A stretch of 64,000 nt of DNA from Strigops habroptila (lineage: Eukaryota > Chordata > Aves > Psittaciformes > Psittacidae): positions 5,692,001 through 5,756,000 of the forward strand of contig NC_046360.1 in assembly GCF_004027225.2 (NCBI RefSeq). Reading direction: 5' to 3'. Under the pieces are notes generated by a model. It did no database searches and was not told the DNA's origin. It saw only the letters and a list, made by a program, of their open reading frames with translations. Shown in pieces: positions 54,501-64,000 of this stretch (position 1 is the first letter of the stretch; each line of letters begins with the position of its first letter). Position numbers and translations under genes: made by a program.

Positions 54501-57500
54501 TTATATTCCAACAAAACAGAACATGAACCTCTGAAATCATTTCATAGTAGTGAAACTCAATTTTCCAAATTGAAATCCTCTTAAACTGAAGTGATCATAC
54601 CTGTGTTTTTCTTATCCTGAGGTCCACTGATGTCCGATTAGCATTTTCGCCCTGATCAAAAGTCTGCTCAATAGCTAAGAACAATACAAGAATGTTAGGA
54701 GTCAATGCTCAGCACAATTATTTAATAGCTCAGTTAATTTGTAAATAGTGTTAATTATTACTTTCTTCATGTATAAGATCCCCATAGACACGTTTAATAA
54801 TTCAGGGGGAGGAGGTGTGTGGCAGTGACGTATAGATAAATTTAAAATAATCTGAATAATTGGTACAGATCTTAGAACACAGTAACTACTTCAATGCTCT
54901 TACACAGTCACGCTACCGTCTATCACTATGGAAAAATTTCAACATTTATAACAGAACTGGCTGCTCTTATAGTTTAAACAATAAACACCATACCCTGGTG
55001 TTTATGGAAGTAATTGTAATACAGTAACATTAAAACACTCAATATATTTCAAAACTTATGCTAAACAATGAAGACATACCCACAGGGGAAAGCCACAGCA
55101 ACATTAGCTAGTCTGAATTTAAAATACAGTAAGTGCTCTAGAGCAATGCCCTGTGTAGGTATGTATGCTACAGAGACTCTTTTTGCAGTTAATCTTCTTC
55201 CACGACATCATGACCAAAACCCAGCATTTCAGTTGCAGAATTCATTTCTACACAGAGGAATTACTTTGCACTTCAATTTTCTAGGTTATTCCTGAAAGCA
55301 AGCAAGCTCTTTTCCTGTTCCATAGACTGGGCTGTGCTGAGACTTGGTTTTTGTCAGTGGTGAAGGTTGCCAAGGAGGAATAAAGCAGAGGATGATACTG
55401 TTCCCGACATGGGCTGTACATTAGTTGGCAGGGAGGAGGTGGTTCTCTATTTTAAAGAGCTATCCAATACGGTTTATGCACACACAATGCAGCTTTTGAA
55501 GTTTAGGAGTTCAGCTGCAATGCGCTAAGTCTGTAACACTGCTACATCGTGAATCATTACACATGACAGCAGTTTCATTTCTCCTCACAACTTACCCTTT
55601 AACCTGGCTCGGACTTTATTAGCAATCTTCTTTATTTCCTCATTTAATTCTTCAAGTTCTTCCTTTGTTCCTAAAAGGAAAACAAAAAAAAAACAAAACC
55701 AAAAATATGGAGTTTTTTTTCTTTAGAACTGTGGATAATAGGAAGCCAGCAACTATCTACAACTCTACCTTGCAATGTCATAACTCTATCCAGTATAACT
55801 ATGCAGAGAACTTGTTTATTATACTCCTAAGTACTTCACCATTTTTGTAACAGCATACTATTAGGTTCCTGCTTCTTATGAGAAGCCCTTACCCTTGGGA
55901 AATGTTATTACCAAGTCACCAACTAAACCAGGTGATGAAATAGTCCACATTTTTTCTTAACGTAACACTTTCAGGGTAATATTCGTTCGCTCGTCAAAAT
56001 GAAAGTTCACTGACGTCTATCAAGTGAAGATACAGATTTTTCCCCATTTCTAGTTCTGTTGTTTATCATGGACTCACTGCTTTTACCAACACATCTGTAC
56101 AATGCACTCCCTATTATTAAGAATACTACACGAAGAATTCACAAAGAATTTCACTACATTTCTGTTACTGGGTTTACTGAAGACGCTCGGTTCACAGGAG
56201 CCTACATTACTTACAGGCAAGGTCATATTCCTACCCAATTCAGATGCACGACTGAGCACAGTTTTTAGCACAAACACAAGCTGATACATGACCTGAGACC
56301 ACAGATGTTAAAACACTCAGACGAACCCGAGACGTATGTATGAGATACTGTGTATGATTGTTAAGACAAAAAGCACTCTGCAAAATCATTTAAGAATACA
56401 AGCATATACCTATCTGCAGACAAAGAAAAGAGGAGGGGGAGAAGTTCAGTTTTCATCAACAAGAAAGAGCTGCAACATTTCACAAAAATATCTCCCCATC
56501 TTTTCTTCCCTTTTCTTTAAGGTTCTCCTGCAAACACAGGCATGCCTTGAATTAATGAGTGTTGAGAACACAGCAGGTTCCATGTTCCTGGCTAAGTTCC
56601 CTAAACTTTTGAGTTCTCTGTTCAGAAAGCACATCTGCACTTCCAGCACTTCTAAAAATAGGGCTCCATCATGGAACTCTCTACTACTGCTGAAGTAGCT
56701 GGTTGTAGTGTTACTGTCAGGCAGGAACCTGCCCCTGATGAAGAATAAACAGAAGATGATGGCTCTACCCTATGAGCTTCAGCTGACACTTCAACACTGT
56801 CACCAATTAAAGGAAATGCAAGTAGCCTCTCCACATTTCTGAAGATACAATCCATTTCATGATACCATATTAAACTGGAGTTTTGTTCTAGCAAAGGCGT
56901 GGATCATGCAACAAATATGCTGAAAATGTATTTATTCAAATGAGACTTAAAAAAGGGTGAAAAATAAGCAAAGGAAAATATTAAAGATGGAAATATTTAA
57001 ATGAATTGTGTTATATTTTGCATTCTGAACACCTCAAGTTCTATTCCCATAAATAGCTAAAACCAAGCAAGTTACTTTAGAATATCCAGCCACACACATC
57101 TGAAATCTAAAAAAGTGATACGTACTTCCTTCAGGATTTGGTGCTGACAGGATAATGCTGTGCTGCTTCTTCACTTCTTCCACATTTTGTGCTATTTTTG
57201 CTATATTATTTCTAAGTTCCTCAACCTAGAAGAAGAGAAATATGGCAATGAAAACAGTACAATAATTCAGGGCAAAGATTAAAAAAATGATACATTTTGC
57301 TGATAAAAAATGTAAAGTATTTCACTGCAACATTTTTAAGTATCTGACAGAAATCCCAGCAGAAATGTTGATTTAATCACCCTGCACTTATAAGAACAAG
57401 CAATATTTTTAATAGCATATATATTTCGTATGGAAAAAAATCTTAAGTGCCAATATTCTTAACAACAAAGATTTTAAAATAATATAAGCAAACTCCTTAT

Positions 57501-57778
57501 TGAGAGCAAGTTAAAAACATTCATATGCAGTAAAGACAGAAAATACCTGAAATAAACAAGCAAAAGCATTACCAACATTTGATTTGGAACACCATTACAA
57601 AGCATATTGGGGATAGAGTGTAGATGAATTGTTAAACCTAAGTACAGAAATTAAAAGGCACAGAGAAATAACTGTCTTTAATGCACAGTGAAAACTGTAA
57701 CTTTACCTGTTGGAAAAAGTCATCCATAAAATGGTCTTTTTCAACAATAACTGTCTCCCCATCTTCGTTTCCTTTATA
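48470..57778 (-). CDS. STX2: Syntaxin-2 (epimorphin), multi-exon gene, N-terminal exon unresolved
   Basis: This gene encodes a plasma-membrane Qa-SNARE that pairs with SNAP-23/25 and VAMP proteins in exocytosis; secreted forms are known as epimorphin. Eight exons plus two alternative terminal exons join in phase. They encode 276 or 278 residues, against about 288 in human STX2, so about 10 N-terminal residues are missing. The order is a short N-terminal peptide with [11 protein letters not shown], a three-helix Habc domain, a linker, the SNARE helix ([12 protein letters not shown] to YQSKARR) and a C-terminal membrane anchor. Exon lengths 100, 75, 74, 109, 74, 138 and 111 match the syntaxin-1/2/3 pattern as I recall it. 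Similarity to human STX2 is near-identical over the SNARE helix and separates it from STX1 and STX3. Its neighbour RIMBP2 supports the assignment. The span given is the coding part seen, introns included. Confidence 0.96.
48548..50008 (-). other. STX2: STX2 intron / 3' part of exon A form
   Basis: Intron for the exon B transcript and partly 3'UTR for the exon A transcript. No other coding sequence is recognised. Confidence 0.7.
50009..50092 (-). CDS. STX2: STX2 alternative last exon A (membrane anchor ...IIGLSVG)
   Basis: This exon is 84 nt including the TGA at 50,009-50,011, with acceptor ttttttgacag. It encodes 27 residues, [20 protein letters not shown] then GLSVGFR, a single C-terminal transmembrane anchor. 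The human STX2 form ending in IIGLSVGK is the clear counterpart. Here the tail ends GFR, one residue longer. No acceptor or coding potential was seen between this exon and exon 9, so it is the proximal of two mutually exclusive terminal exons. A possible poly(A) signal (ATTAAA on the minus strand) lies near 49,740. Confidence 0.93.
   Translation of the reverse strand, partial: KMWIIVIVSLVLIAVVALIIGLSVGFR
50093..51391 (-). other. STX2: STX2 intron before exon 10A
   Basis: AT-rich intron between exon 9 and the proximal terminal exon, holding the G6-A-G7 tract at 51,169. Nothing else is seen. Confidence 0.8.
51169..51182 (+). other. G-rich tract (G6-A-G7)
   Basis: An isolated G run in the STX2 intron between exons 9 and 10A, 210 bases downstream of exon 9 on the transcribed strand. 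On the pre-mRNA it is a C-rich run. Confidence 0.7.
51392..51502 (-). CDS. STX2: STX2 exon 9 (SNARE helix, C-terminal half)
   Basis: This exon is 111 nt, 37 whole codons, phase 0. The acceptor is attttaag and the donor AGG|GTATGC. It begins [20 protein letters not shown] and ends [11 protein letters not shown], the second half of the SNARE helix and the basic juxtamembrane stretch. Substitutions relative to human are conservative (R to K, T to S, I to V). It can join either of the two terminal exons in phase 0. Confidence 0.97.
51503..52908 (-). other. STX2: STX2 intron between exons 8 and 9
   Basis: Splits the SNARE helix directly after the zero-layer Gln codon. No repeat or RNA gene is recognised. 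Confidence 0.85.
52909..53046 (-). CDS. STX2: STX2 exon 8 (SNARE helix, N-terminal half)
   Basis: This exon is 138 nt, 46 whole codons, phase 0. The acceptor is ttctaaag and the donor CAG|GTAAAT. It starts [20 protein letters not shown] and ends [14 protein letters not shown], the first half of the SNARE motif. By alignment with STX1A, the final Gln (CAG, 52,909-52,911) is the ionic zero-layer glutamine that defines a Q-SNARE. The intron therefore falls directly after the key central-layer codon. Confidence 0.97.
53152..53225 (-). CDS. STX2: STX2 exon 7 (Habc-SNARE linker)
   Basis: This exon is 74 nt. The acceptor is tatcctag and the donor GAT|GTATGT. It encodes [20 protein letters not shown] and then FTSD, the linker between the Habc domain and the SNARE helix. 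The D/E-rich ELEEMLESG motif is nearly invariant in STX1/2/3. In STX1 this linker helps keep the protein in its closed form. A read-through open frame past the donor is intronic. Confidence 0.95.
53226..54306 (-). other. STX2: STX2 intron between exons 6 and 7
   Basis: Ordinary AT-rich intron; an 88-codon plus-strand frame at 53,976-54,242 is not supported. Confidence 0.85.
54307..54415 (-). CDS. STX2: STX2 exon 6 (Habc helix Hc)
   Basis: This exon is 109 nt, starting in phase 0 after an acceptor ending aaaccag and ending with the donor A|GTAAGT. It encodes [20 protein letters not shown] and then [16 protein letters not shown], the third Habc helix and the conserved [15 protein letters not shown] signature of plasma-membrane syntaxins. 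The split Thr codon that follows (A + CT) supports the junction. Confidence 0.96.
54601..54674 (-). CDS. STX2: STX2 exon 5 (Habc Hb-Hc)
   Basis: This exon is 74 nt. The acceptor is gttcttag and the donor CAG|GTATGA. It encodes [20 protein letters not shown] and then IRKTQ. The human counterpart reads [25 protein letters not shown]. The NRT sequon is retained. The exon ends in phase 0, so the next one starts directly with HSVL. Confidence 0.95.
54675..57125 (-). other. STX2: STX2 introns around exon 4
   Basis: Two introns (54,675-55,595 and 55,671-57,125) flank exon 4 (55,596-55,670). Plus- and minus-strand frames of 60-120 codons between 56.0 and 56.9 kb overlap each other and show no family features. 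Nothing else is recognised. Confidence 0.8.
55596..55670 (-). CDS. STX2: STX2 exon 4 (Habc helix Hb, first part)
   Basis: This exon is 75 nt with split codons at both ends. The acceptor is ccttttag and the donor is G|GTAAG. It encodes [20 protein letters not shown] and then ARLK, the Hb helix, matching human [22 protein letters not shown]. The trailing G combines with CT of the next exon to restore the conserved Ala of AIEQ. Confidence 0.95.
57126..57225 (-). CDS. STX2: STX2 exon 3 (Habc helix Ha)
   Basis: This exon is 100 nt, entering at phase 0 and leaving one base of a split codon. The acceptor is cttctag and the donor is GTACGT. It encodes [20 protein letters not shown] and then [13 protein letters not shown]. 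This is the first helix of the autoinhibitory Habc bundle and the loop after it. The SAPNPEG stretch is characteristic of STX2 as opposed to STX1. Confidence 0.95.
57707..57778 (-). CDS. STX2: STX2 exon 2 (N-peptide region)
   Basis: This exon is 72 nt, 24 whole codons, phase 0 at both ends. It is preceded by a pyrimidine-rich acceptor ending ttttacag and followed by the donor GTAAAG. It encodes [14 protein letters not shown] followed by [10 protein letters not shown]. The second block is the conserved start of the syntaxin Habc region, where human STX2 has [10 protein letters not shown]. The first few residues differ from human STX2, where this boundary falls after LTAC. The splice to exon 1 is therefore the least certain junction of the gene. 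Confidence 0.93.
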
Positions 57779-58860
57779 CTGTAAAAGACAACAAAACAAA
57801 TGTATGACATAAAACTCAGGCTCCTGTTCTGACACAACGATGCTACTTCAACATTGCTACTGCCGACATTTCTGCCAATGGTCTGCGAAGTCACAAAAGT
57901 AAGTTTCCTTCTTCTTCTGAGGGCCACAATTCAAAACCAAACAAGCAGAGAGGTCAGAGAAAGTCACCCAACTACCACAAAGTAGTGAATGCTCAGGCAT
58001 TTACATACACACCTCTGTAAACAGCTTCAGGACAGAACCAGCCTGAGAGTGATGTCACAGTTTTAATTACCTGTCATAAAAACTATTCACATACAATTTG
58101 GCATGTAAGTGTTCTCTCACAGCATAAAGATACTTCCACAGTGAGTCCCACATGAACTGAAATTAACATTCAGTTTACTGAGACAGTAAATCAATCCCTC
58201 TCAAAGACATACTAAGAGGAGTGCTGATGACTGCCTTGTGATGGTGAAAGCTAAACATCTCATGCAAAACAAAAAGCTATCAACATCTGCTTACTAGTTT
58301 TGCCCTTGGGTGTCTCAAGGCTGCCATTCCACACCACTTTAGACATAATTACACACACTAAACTATACACACACTACATAATTGATAAATCCTGGAACAG
58401 CAGCCAAGGCAGCAGCAGCTCAAGCTGACGGGCTGCCGCAGCTCACCAGGGCACACAGCCCAACACGCTGCCTCCGTCCCACTGCCCTAACCCTTGAGCC
58501 AGCCCTGCAGGATACATGGATCCTCACAGGAACCAAGATTCAAGTTTTATCAAAGGAAAAGAGAAAATTAACATGCGTCCTAGAAAGGCAAAGAGCTCCA
58601 GCCTCCATGTTCTCTAGTTCCCTCTGTAAAGCACAGGCTGTTTGAACTTCACTGAATCAAAATTTGAACAAAATACTATTCCAACACTTAGTCAAAGGGT
58701 TATCTGTTAGAAAAACAAAACACAACATAGGTACCATTAAGGGATTTTCACATATTAGATGCTTTTCTTACAAGTCCCTCTGCCTTTGGTCTTCTAACAC
58801 CCACTTTCTGCTCTTAAACCCTGATCCTATTTACCCATAGGCCCTTTGTTTCTGGTTTTA

Positions 58861-58904
58861 TTAAACTAGGTGAGGTGTATATTATTGTTAAACTAGGTGA
58901 GGTG
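58861..58904. repeat. Direct repeat, 17 bp x 2
   Basis: The string ttaaactaggtgaggtg occurs at 58,861-58,877 and again at 58,888-58,904, separated by 10 bases. It lies in STX2 intron 1. Confidence 0.9.
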
Positions 58905-60778
58905 GCAAGACAATTCTGCCAGTTAATCCAGTGTCAAGCACTGCTACTATCTAACAAAGAAGGTTATACTTCATGAAGATCTAAAAGTGCCCCAAATCTT
59001 CAAGGAGTTATTACTTAGACTTTGTGACAGTTCCTTTCCTGCAAATTCAGGGAGCGCATAAAGCCCTATGACAATGTTTGTCAGAAATCATCTGGTTTTT
59101 ATACTCAGGGAAAACCATAAAGCCCTAGCTAAAATACAGAAATTTAGATGTTATTGTTTTCCCGGCCCACCCTCCCATCACTCATAGTGCTATGTGTCAT
59201 TGAAGACTTATTGCAGTCACTCATTTTGAGGACATGACTGTTAGAACTCAGTATTAAAGAATCTGTCCTTAAGGACTGTAATCAATCAACAGTCTTGCTT
59301 AACACAAACAAGTGAGACAGTCTGTGCCCAAATGAAGTCACCCAACGTTTACCCATGCCAGAGACTACAAAGCAACCAGTTGAAAGTTAAGAATAAGCTA
59401 CACTTGAAAGACATTTAATTTCATTACTTCTGTAAGAGAACAACTTCTGCTTACATTTACTGAGTAAAGAATAATTTATCTACTTGTTTATACCCACATA
59501 CTGTATTTACTTAATTGAACTAAAAATAATGAAAATAGCATCAGCTTAAGAGATGCAGATGTCAGCTTTCAGCTTGGTCAGATGATCTTAGTAAAACATT
59601 AAACACTTGAGTGAATCTTAAACAAATGAAAGATACAAAAATCTTACTGGGAAGCCCTGTTTGTAGATGCCAGGCTGGAAGGGAGCAATCAGGATTCCCC
59701 ACCCTGTAGGGTAGTTCCACAGTCATTTCACTTTCGCATTTGGTTGCAATGACACCATTGACAGATCAATTCGCTGTGTACAATTTGTTGAAGGATTCAT
59801 GGACATCCTACTTTGAACATCAGCACTTGAGACACTTGATCACTTTTCACCTCTTCTCTACATTCTCAAATCACCACTGACCTAAACTACAGCTTATCTG
59901 CTAATTCTCTTGAACTTAAGTGATGCACCTCTTCTGACAACCACACAGTTTAACCAAGGACTCACTTTTACCATCAAATTCAACAGAAACATATTGTTTC
60001 TCCTAGACCTTGCCTCCCCAGTATAAGCAATATCACAAAAAGCCTGATAAAAAGTTCCACGTCAATGCCAAGAGCAATGAAGTCTGTTTGCAGCTCATAC
60101 CTTGACCTTGGGACTCAAAATCTGGGACATACAACTCTATAAACATTCACAGACTTGTAAAATATATCAAGTTCCCTTAGAAACTGGTTTGTATCACAGA
60201 ATCCAGATACTCAGACAGTGTCATTTCTCAGCTCCAAGTAGGAGCTATCCTGATTGCTTATGAAACTTCTGACATTTCCCATATCTTATGGAATGGCAGA
60301 AGTCAGTCTAGCTTGAGATACCTTACCACAGTAATTATCGACCTTTGAAACTGAAACAGCTTTTGACCTAAACCCAGGACTATTACTTGCCCTTGCAATC
60401 CCATCCAAGGTCAGTTATTTCTCAGTCCAGATCATGTGTATTCCTCTGGCAGGCTGCAGGGACAGTAACTGACCATCACGGCTGCAGGGACTCAGCCCCA
60501 AGGAGCGGGTTACAGTGTTACAGTTTCTCCTTACAGCACCAGTGTTTCCAGAAATTCTTTTCTATCAGAGCAGCCAAGAAGGGCTTACAGCCAGCCAAGA
60601 TGATCTGACAGGCAGCTTTAGCAGGTCAATCATTAACATGCATGTAGTAGCATTATGATACAACCAGAACAACATCATATGGTAACCATCTACAAGAAAT
60701 TAGCCTGTTATAGCATGGAAAACATACAGCTCATCTTCAGAAAATTCCATGTTTGAACAAAGACTAATGTAAAGACTC

Positions 60779-60810
60779 TCCCCCTAACTCAGGGGGAGGG
60801 AAGGGGGGGG
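60779..60810 (+). other. G-rich tract with small hairpin (possible G-quadruplex)
   Basis: G runs of 5, 3 and 8 (60,792-60,810) are separated by one and two A. The 8-G run can supply two further blocks, so a four-block quadruplex is possible. A C-run just upstream (tccccc, 60,779-60,784) can instead pair with ggggga (60,792-60,797) over a 7-base loop. Confidence 0.55.
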
Positions 60811-62831
60811 AACTCAGGAATGTTTTCCTCCTTCTGAAATGGCTCCTTCTGCATTTTTTCCCATTCCACCCAATTCTACCAATTTTAACTTTTAGGACTT
60901 TGTGGTTCTTCCTTCATTCCTAAACAGTTCTGGGGGCACTAACTGAATGCTCAAGAAATAGTTTACAAAAAAAAATCAACGCAAGTTCTGTTCAAGTTAC
61001 AGGTCCTTGTTTAACAACAACAAAAGCTACAATCAAATATAAATGCATTTTCAAAGGTTTTGTCTAAGATATCCTCAGTAACACTAAAGAGTAAAGAAAT
61101 GTAAAAGCATGTGTTTAAAATGATTCACCAATCAAGCAAGAAAAATGGATTTCAATAGATAGCTCTGCACCCATTCCAGCAACAAGGTGGTAATTTTAAA
61201 GCCATATGAACAATGCTCCCCAAAAACAAAACCCAACCCATCACTCCTAAGCAGAGGTTCTTTACATCTTACTGCTTTCTTAAACAATTTAACAAGAATA
61301 ACAAAAAAGTCTGAATGAGTTTTATTAACAGGCCTTTAAAAGGACATCTGTTTTTAACATCTGACACTAGCTAAACATGCCGAACTGAGCATCTGAACAC
61401 AGACCCTATGGCTCTTTTCAAGCCATTTTGAGATGGATTCGTATCCATGAACAGCAAATCATTGAAGGCTGGGAGAATGTTTCACAATCAGTGCTATGTA
61501 CTTGTCTTGGGTTTGTTTTTTCTCTTCTCTAAATATCTACCATTCACCACTGCTGAAAACAGCATATGGGATCAGAGAGAATCTTTTATTCTTCTCCTAA
61601 TCTTACACTAATTTGTACTCAAGATAACTAATAGCAGTCCGGGATTTGATCAATTGTCCAGTTAATTGTATTCAAGGACAAGTCTAACAGCTGAAAGTTG
61701 TGCATTTTGGCCTGCTTAGAATCATTTGGAAAGTACATTAAAATAATCCCCTAAAAGCGGACAAATACAATTATAGTTGCCCTCTTCTGAAAAAGCATGC
61801 ACCGTACAAGAATTTTTCTAGCTAGAAAATAAGAGGATGCAACCTTATCTCTGCTCCAGCAACTACTTTAGCCCTGTTCAACTGCCTAAATACAGTGTAT
61901 TAACGAAAGTATCAAAAAGTTATGATCATTTTATGTTACTGGATCACAAACATCGATAAGTAACATTTCTCTCTCTTCTTTATAAAAGGGCAATATAGGA
62001 AAAAAAGTTACAACTTTTAATGACAAAAGTTTGCTTGCTGTCAAATAAAATCCAGGAGGGCATAAATGAGAACATGTTGACTTCAATGAACATTTCCGCT
62101 AAAGGGAATACTGTATCAGTTAAAATGGGTCAGTGTTGACTGGCCAGCATCTCTTCAACTACTGCTGTACCTCAAAGGATCTTTGGGGGAAATGGGGTGG
62201 ACGGAACTTACTTTGGTAAGGTCCAACCAAATTAAAACACAATGAAATTCTTATATTAAGGAGAAAGAGGCAAGGCACAGCTATTCCTGAAGATCTGGCA
62301 GGCCCAGGCCTGTTCGAAAACCATGGCGTATATGGTCTGCTTAATGATTCAGCCAAATAAAATACACTGAAACTACACTAATCAAACTGAAACAGTTTGG
62401 AAAACAGGCAAATAAATGTTAACACATTATTTCCTTTCTAAAGCAATCTCATCTGTGTGTGTCAAGGATCACCATTCAAAGCATTTACACTAGTGAAGGA
62501 ACATCACTTCACAAAAACATGATCTCATTTAGTATTTCTCATCTAGATGAAAGATGGAAGTTGCTACTTCCATGGGTTCCCTGTGGAAATCAAGTTTCAC
62601 AAAAGGCATCTCCCTCAGGTATGCAACTCTTCAAAACTTCATGTCAACTGCACACTTTTAAGTGATAAAATGTACACTGGATCTTCAGTAATTTCATTTG
62701 ATGTTTAAATATTTTCTTCTAGTTAGAAGAAAACTTCTAAGTCTCTGAACTATTTGTTAATTCTACAAGCAGTGAAAATGCTGTTGACCATCAGAAGCAC
62801 TCCAGCAATACTGAATGCTGTGTTTTAAGCA

Positions 62832-62876
62832 GCAGCTTGCTGCAGTGATGTTTCAGTTGAGGCAGCTTGCTGCAGT
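62832..62876. repeat. Direct repeat, 15 bp x 2, near-palindromic
   Basis: The string gcagcttgctgcagt occurs at 62,832-62,846 and 62,862-62,876. Each copy is itself nearly palindromic, with outer gcagc/gctgc arms. It lies in STX2 intron 1 about 1.1 kb from the probable promoter. Confidence 0.85.
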
Positions 62877-63719
62877 ACAGCGTTTTCAGATGTCACATAC
62901 TAAATCTAGCTTAAAAACCCCTATGCACAGTTGCTTTTAAAACTGTTAATGATATCTAAAGGGCAGTGTAAGGGTTTGTTTTCTAGGGTTTTTTGCGTGT
63001 GTTTTGGGTTTTTTTTTATTTAGTAAAACCCATACAACAGACCACTGCTGCTTCCCCTCAGTCAGAATGAAGTCTATTTGTTTAGGGTTATATATGGAAA
63101 AGCGAATTCAGATCACTGCTTGCTGCTTCCTCTTTCCGGGAAGCAGGCACCATCACCAACATTTGGCACATATTCCTACAAGCTGGACATGTTTAGAAAT
63201 AGGAAAACGGAAGAAGTAAATCCAAAAGAAATTACAAATTCTTTGGCATGACTCCAAAACATCTCTCTTGACAAAGATACTGTAATCTGATAATGCAAAA
63301 TCTTTTCAGATGCCAATCCATCCTTTTGGGGAGGAAGAAAGAGACACTGATAATTCCACCACTTAGAAATGGAACTTCCGAAATGCATTTTGTGATCCAG
63401 AAGATATGAACTTAGTTTTAAGATGAACAAGCCCCAAACATAACTGCATTTTGACACAGGCCAACTTCTACCTATATGTGGAGTCCTAGAACTATCACAG
63501 AACTCCTGCATGATCTCCATTTCCATTTCTTTTCAGGAAAAAAAACCCCAAACAAACTTTTACTTTAACCAAGCCATATCCTGTTGTAGACAGACATGAC
63601 GGTACCTCCCTCCAACTCTCCCTTCTTTTTTAGGACACTCTTTTCAAAGCACAAATAAGGGAAAGGAAAAGGGTGTATAACCATACCCAGCTACCATTTT
63701 GCAAACACGCAGGAAATAA

Positions 63720-64000
63720 AATCTGCGGATAGCTTTACTGACGCGTTACTGGCTAAACCGTTCCCAAGCGGATAAATCTACCCCGCGACACCACGGGCAG
63801 CTCGAAAACAACGCTATCATCCGGTTTATCTGCCATTCAGAACGCTAACGGCCGGGACGCGCTGGAGGTCAGGAGGCAGCGGGGGAAGGTGATCTATTAA
63901 ACCGGAGAAGCCTTACCCTCGCTGCCAGGCCCCCAGCCCCTCCCCAGCTCCCGGGGGAAGCCGCCCCTGCCCGGGAAGGGAGCGGGGACGCGCGGTGCGG
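63720..64000. promoter_or_regulatory. STX2: CpG-rich block, probable STX2 promoter region
   Basis: CpG dinucleotides are frequent from about 63,720 (gacgcgtt, cccgcgac, gccgggacgcgc) and G+C rises steeply towards 64,000. The preceding 40 kb is AT-rich and CpG-poor. It sits where the 5' end of STX2 is expected. In human the divergent RAN gene follows, so the island could serve both genes, but nothing of RAN is visible here. Confidence 0.6.
63917..64000 (-). other. STX2: GC-rich first-exon candidate of STX2, cut by window edge
   Basis: On the minus strand the last 84 bases end at a strong donor (GAGG|GTAAGG). In the phase required by exon 2 they are open for 28 codons (ending GGLAAR). The known STX2 start MRDRLPDL is not encoded here. 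The segment is therefore either 5'UTR or an alternative N-terminus, or the usual start lies beyond 64,000. No other candidate first exon was found between 57,779 and 63,916. Confidence 0.45.

Larger units (their letters stand above)
57779..63916 (-). other. STX2: STX2 intron 1
   Basis: About 6.1 kb between exon 2 and the probable promoter-linked exon. It holds two short direct repeats and a G-rich tract, and no clear transposable element. A GC-richer patch at 58,395-58,510 lacks convincing splice pairs. Confidence 0.7.

Noticed and set aside
56336..56894. Overlapping 80-120-codon frames on both strands in an STX2 intron
   Set aside because: Mutually overlapping, Ser/Lys-rich, without splice boundaries or similarity; STX2 reads through this region as intron.
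58382..58645. Plus-strand frame in a GC-richer patch of STX2 intron 1
   Set aside because: Considered as a missing STX2 first exon on the opposite strand, but no MRDRLPDL-like start is present and the minus-strand donor there does not give the required phase.

Overview
The window is vertebrate nuclear DNA, most likely from a bird. It is AT-rich and intron-dominated, with GT-AG splice sites throughout. Transposon content is very low: I see one short CR1-like tail and three old MIR/CORE-SINE-like relics. No bacterial, organellar or viral gene is visible. Two protein-coding genes are supported, both on the minus strand, in the order expected from the human 12q24.33 neighbourhood (RIMBP2 then STX2).

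STX2 (syntaxin-2/epimorphin) lies at about 46.4-64.0 kb and is read right to left. Eight internal coding exons were placed by splice sites, phase and protein similarity. They are followed by two alternative last exons, each encoding a different C-terminal membrane anchor. All exons join in frame and give 276 or 278 residues without the roughly 10-residue N-terminus. A CpG-rich block at the right edge (about 63.72-64.0 kb) is the likely promoter, with an exon ending at 63,917. The 3'UTR probably runs to a poly(A) signal at 46,463-46,468.

RIMBP2 (RIM-binding protein 2) lies at about 25.9-43.2 kb. Four exons (38,737-38,853; 34,759-34,863; 30,086-30,310; 29,244-29,378) are all whole-codon and phase 0. 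The last two encode a coiled-coil segment resembling the N-terminal part of the paralogue TSPOAP1 (RIM-BP1). They therefore belong to a long RIMBP2 form that extends upstream of the commonly described start. A small CpG-rich block at about 43.1 kb may hold the first coding exon. Two further promoter-like blocks, a CpG island at 33.33-33.76 kb and a GC-richer block at 25.98-26.4 kb, sit inside the gene and may start shorter or antisense transcripts. The SH3 and fibronectin exons are not in the window and should lie beyond position 1.

The left 26 kb reads as one long RIMBP2 intron. The stretch from 43.2 to 46.4 kb is the gap between the genes and contains an exon-like block (45,990-46,137) of unknown status. 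Both genes act at membrane-fusion sites: STX2 is a plasma-membrane Q-SNARE, and RIM-BP2 links calcium channels to RIM at presynaptic release sites. Their adjacency is conserved synteny, not an operon. I found no clearly new biological system. The most useful leads are the RIMBP2 long N-terminus with its several promoters, the exon-like block at 46 kb, and a perfect 17-bp inverted repeat at 15.1 kb.
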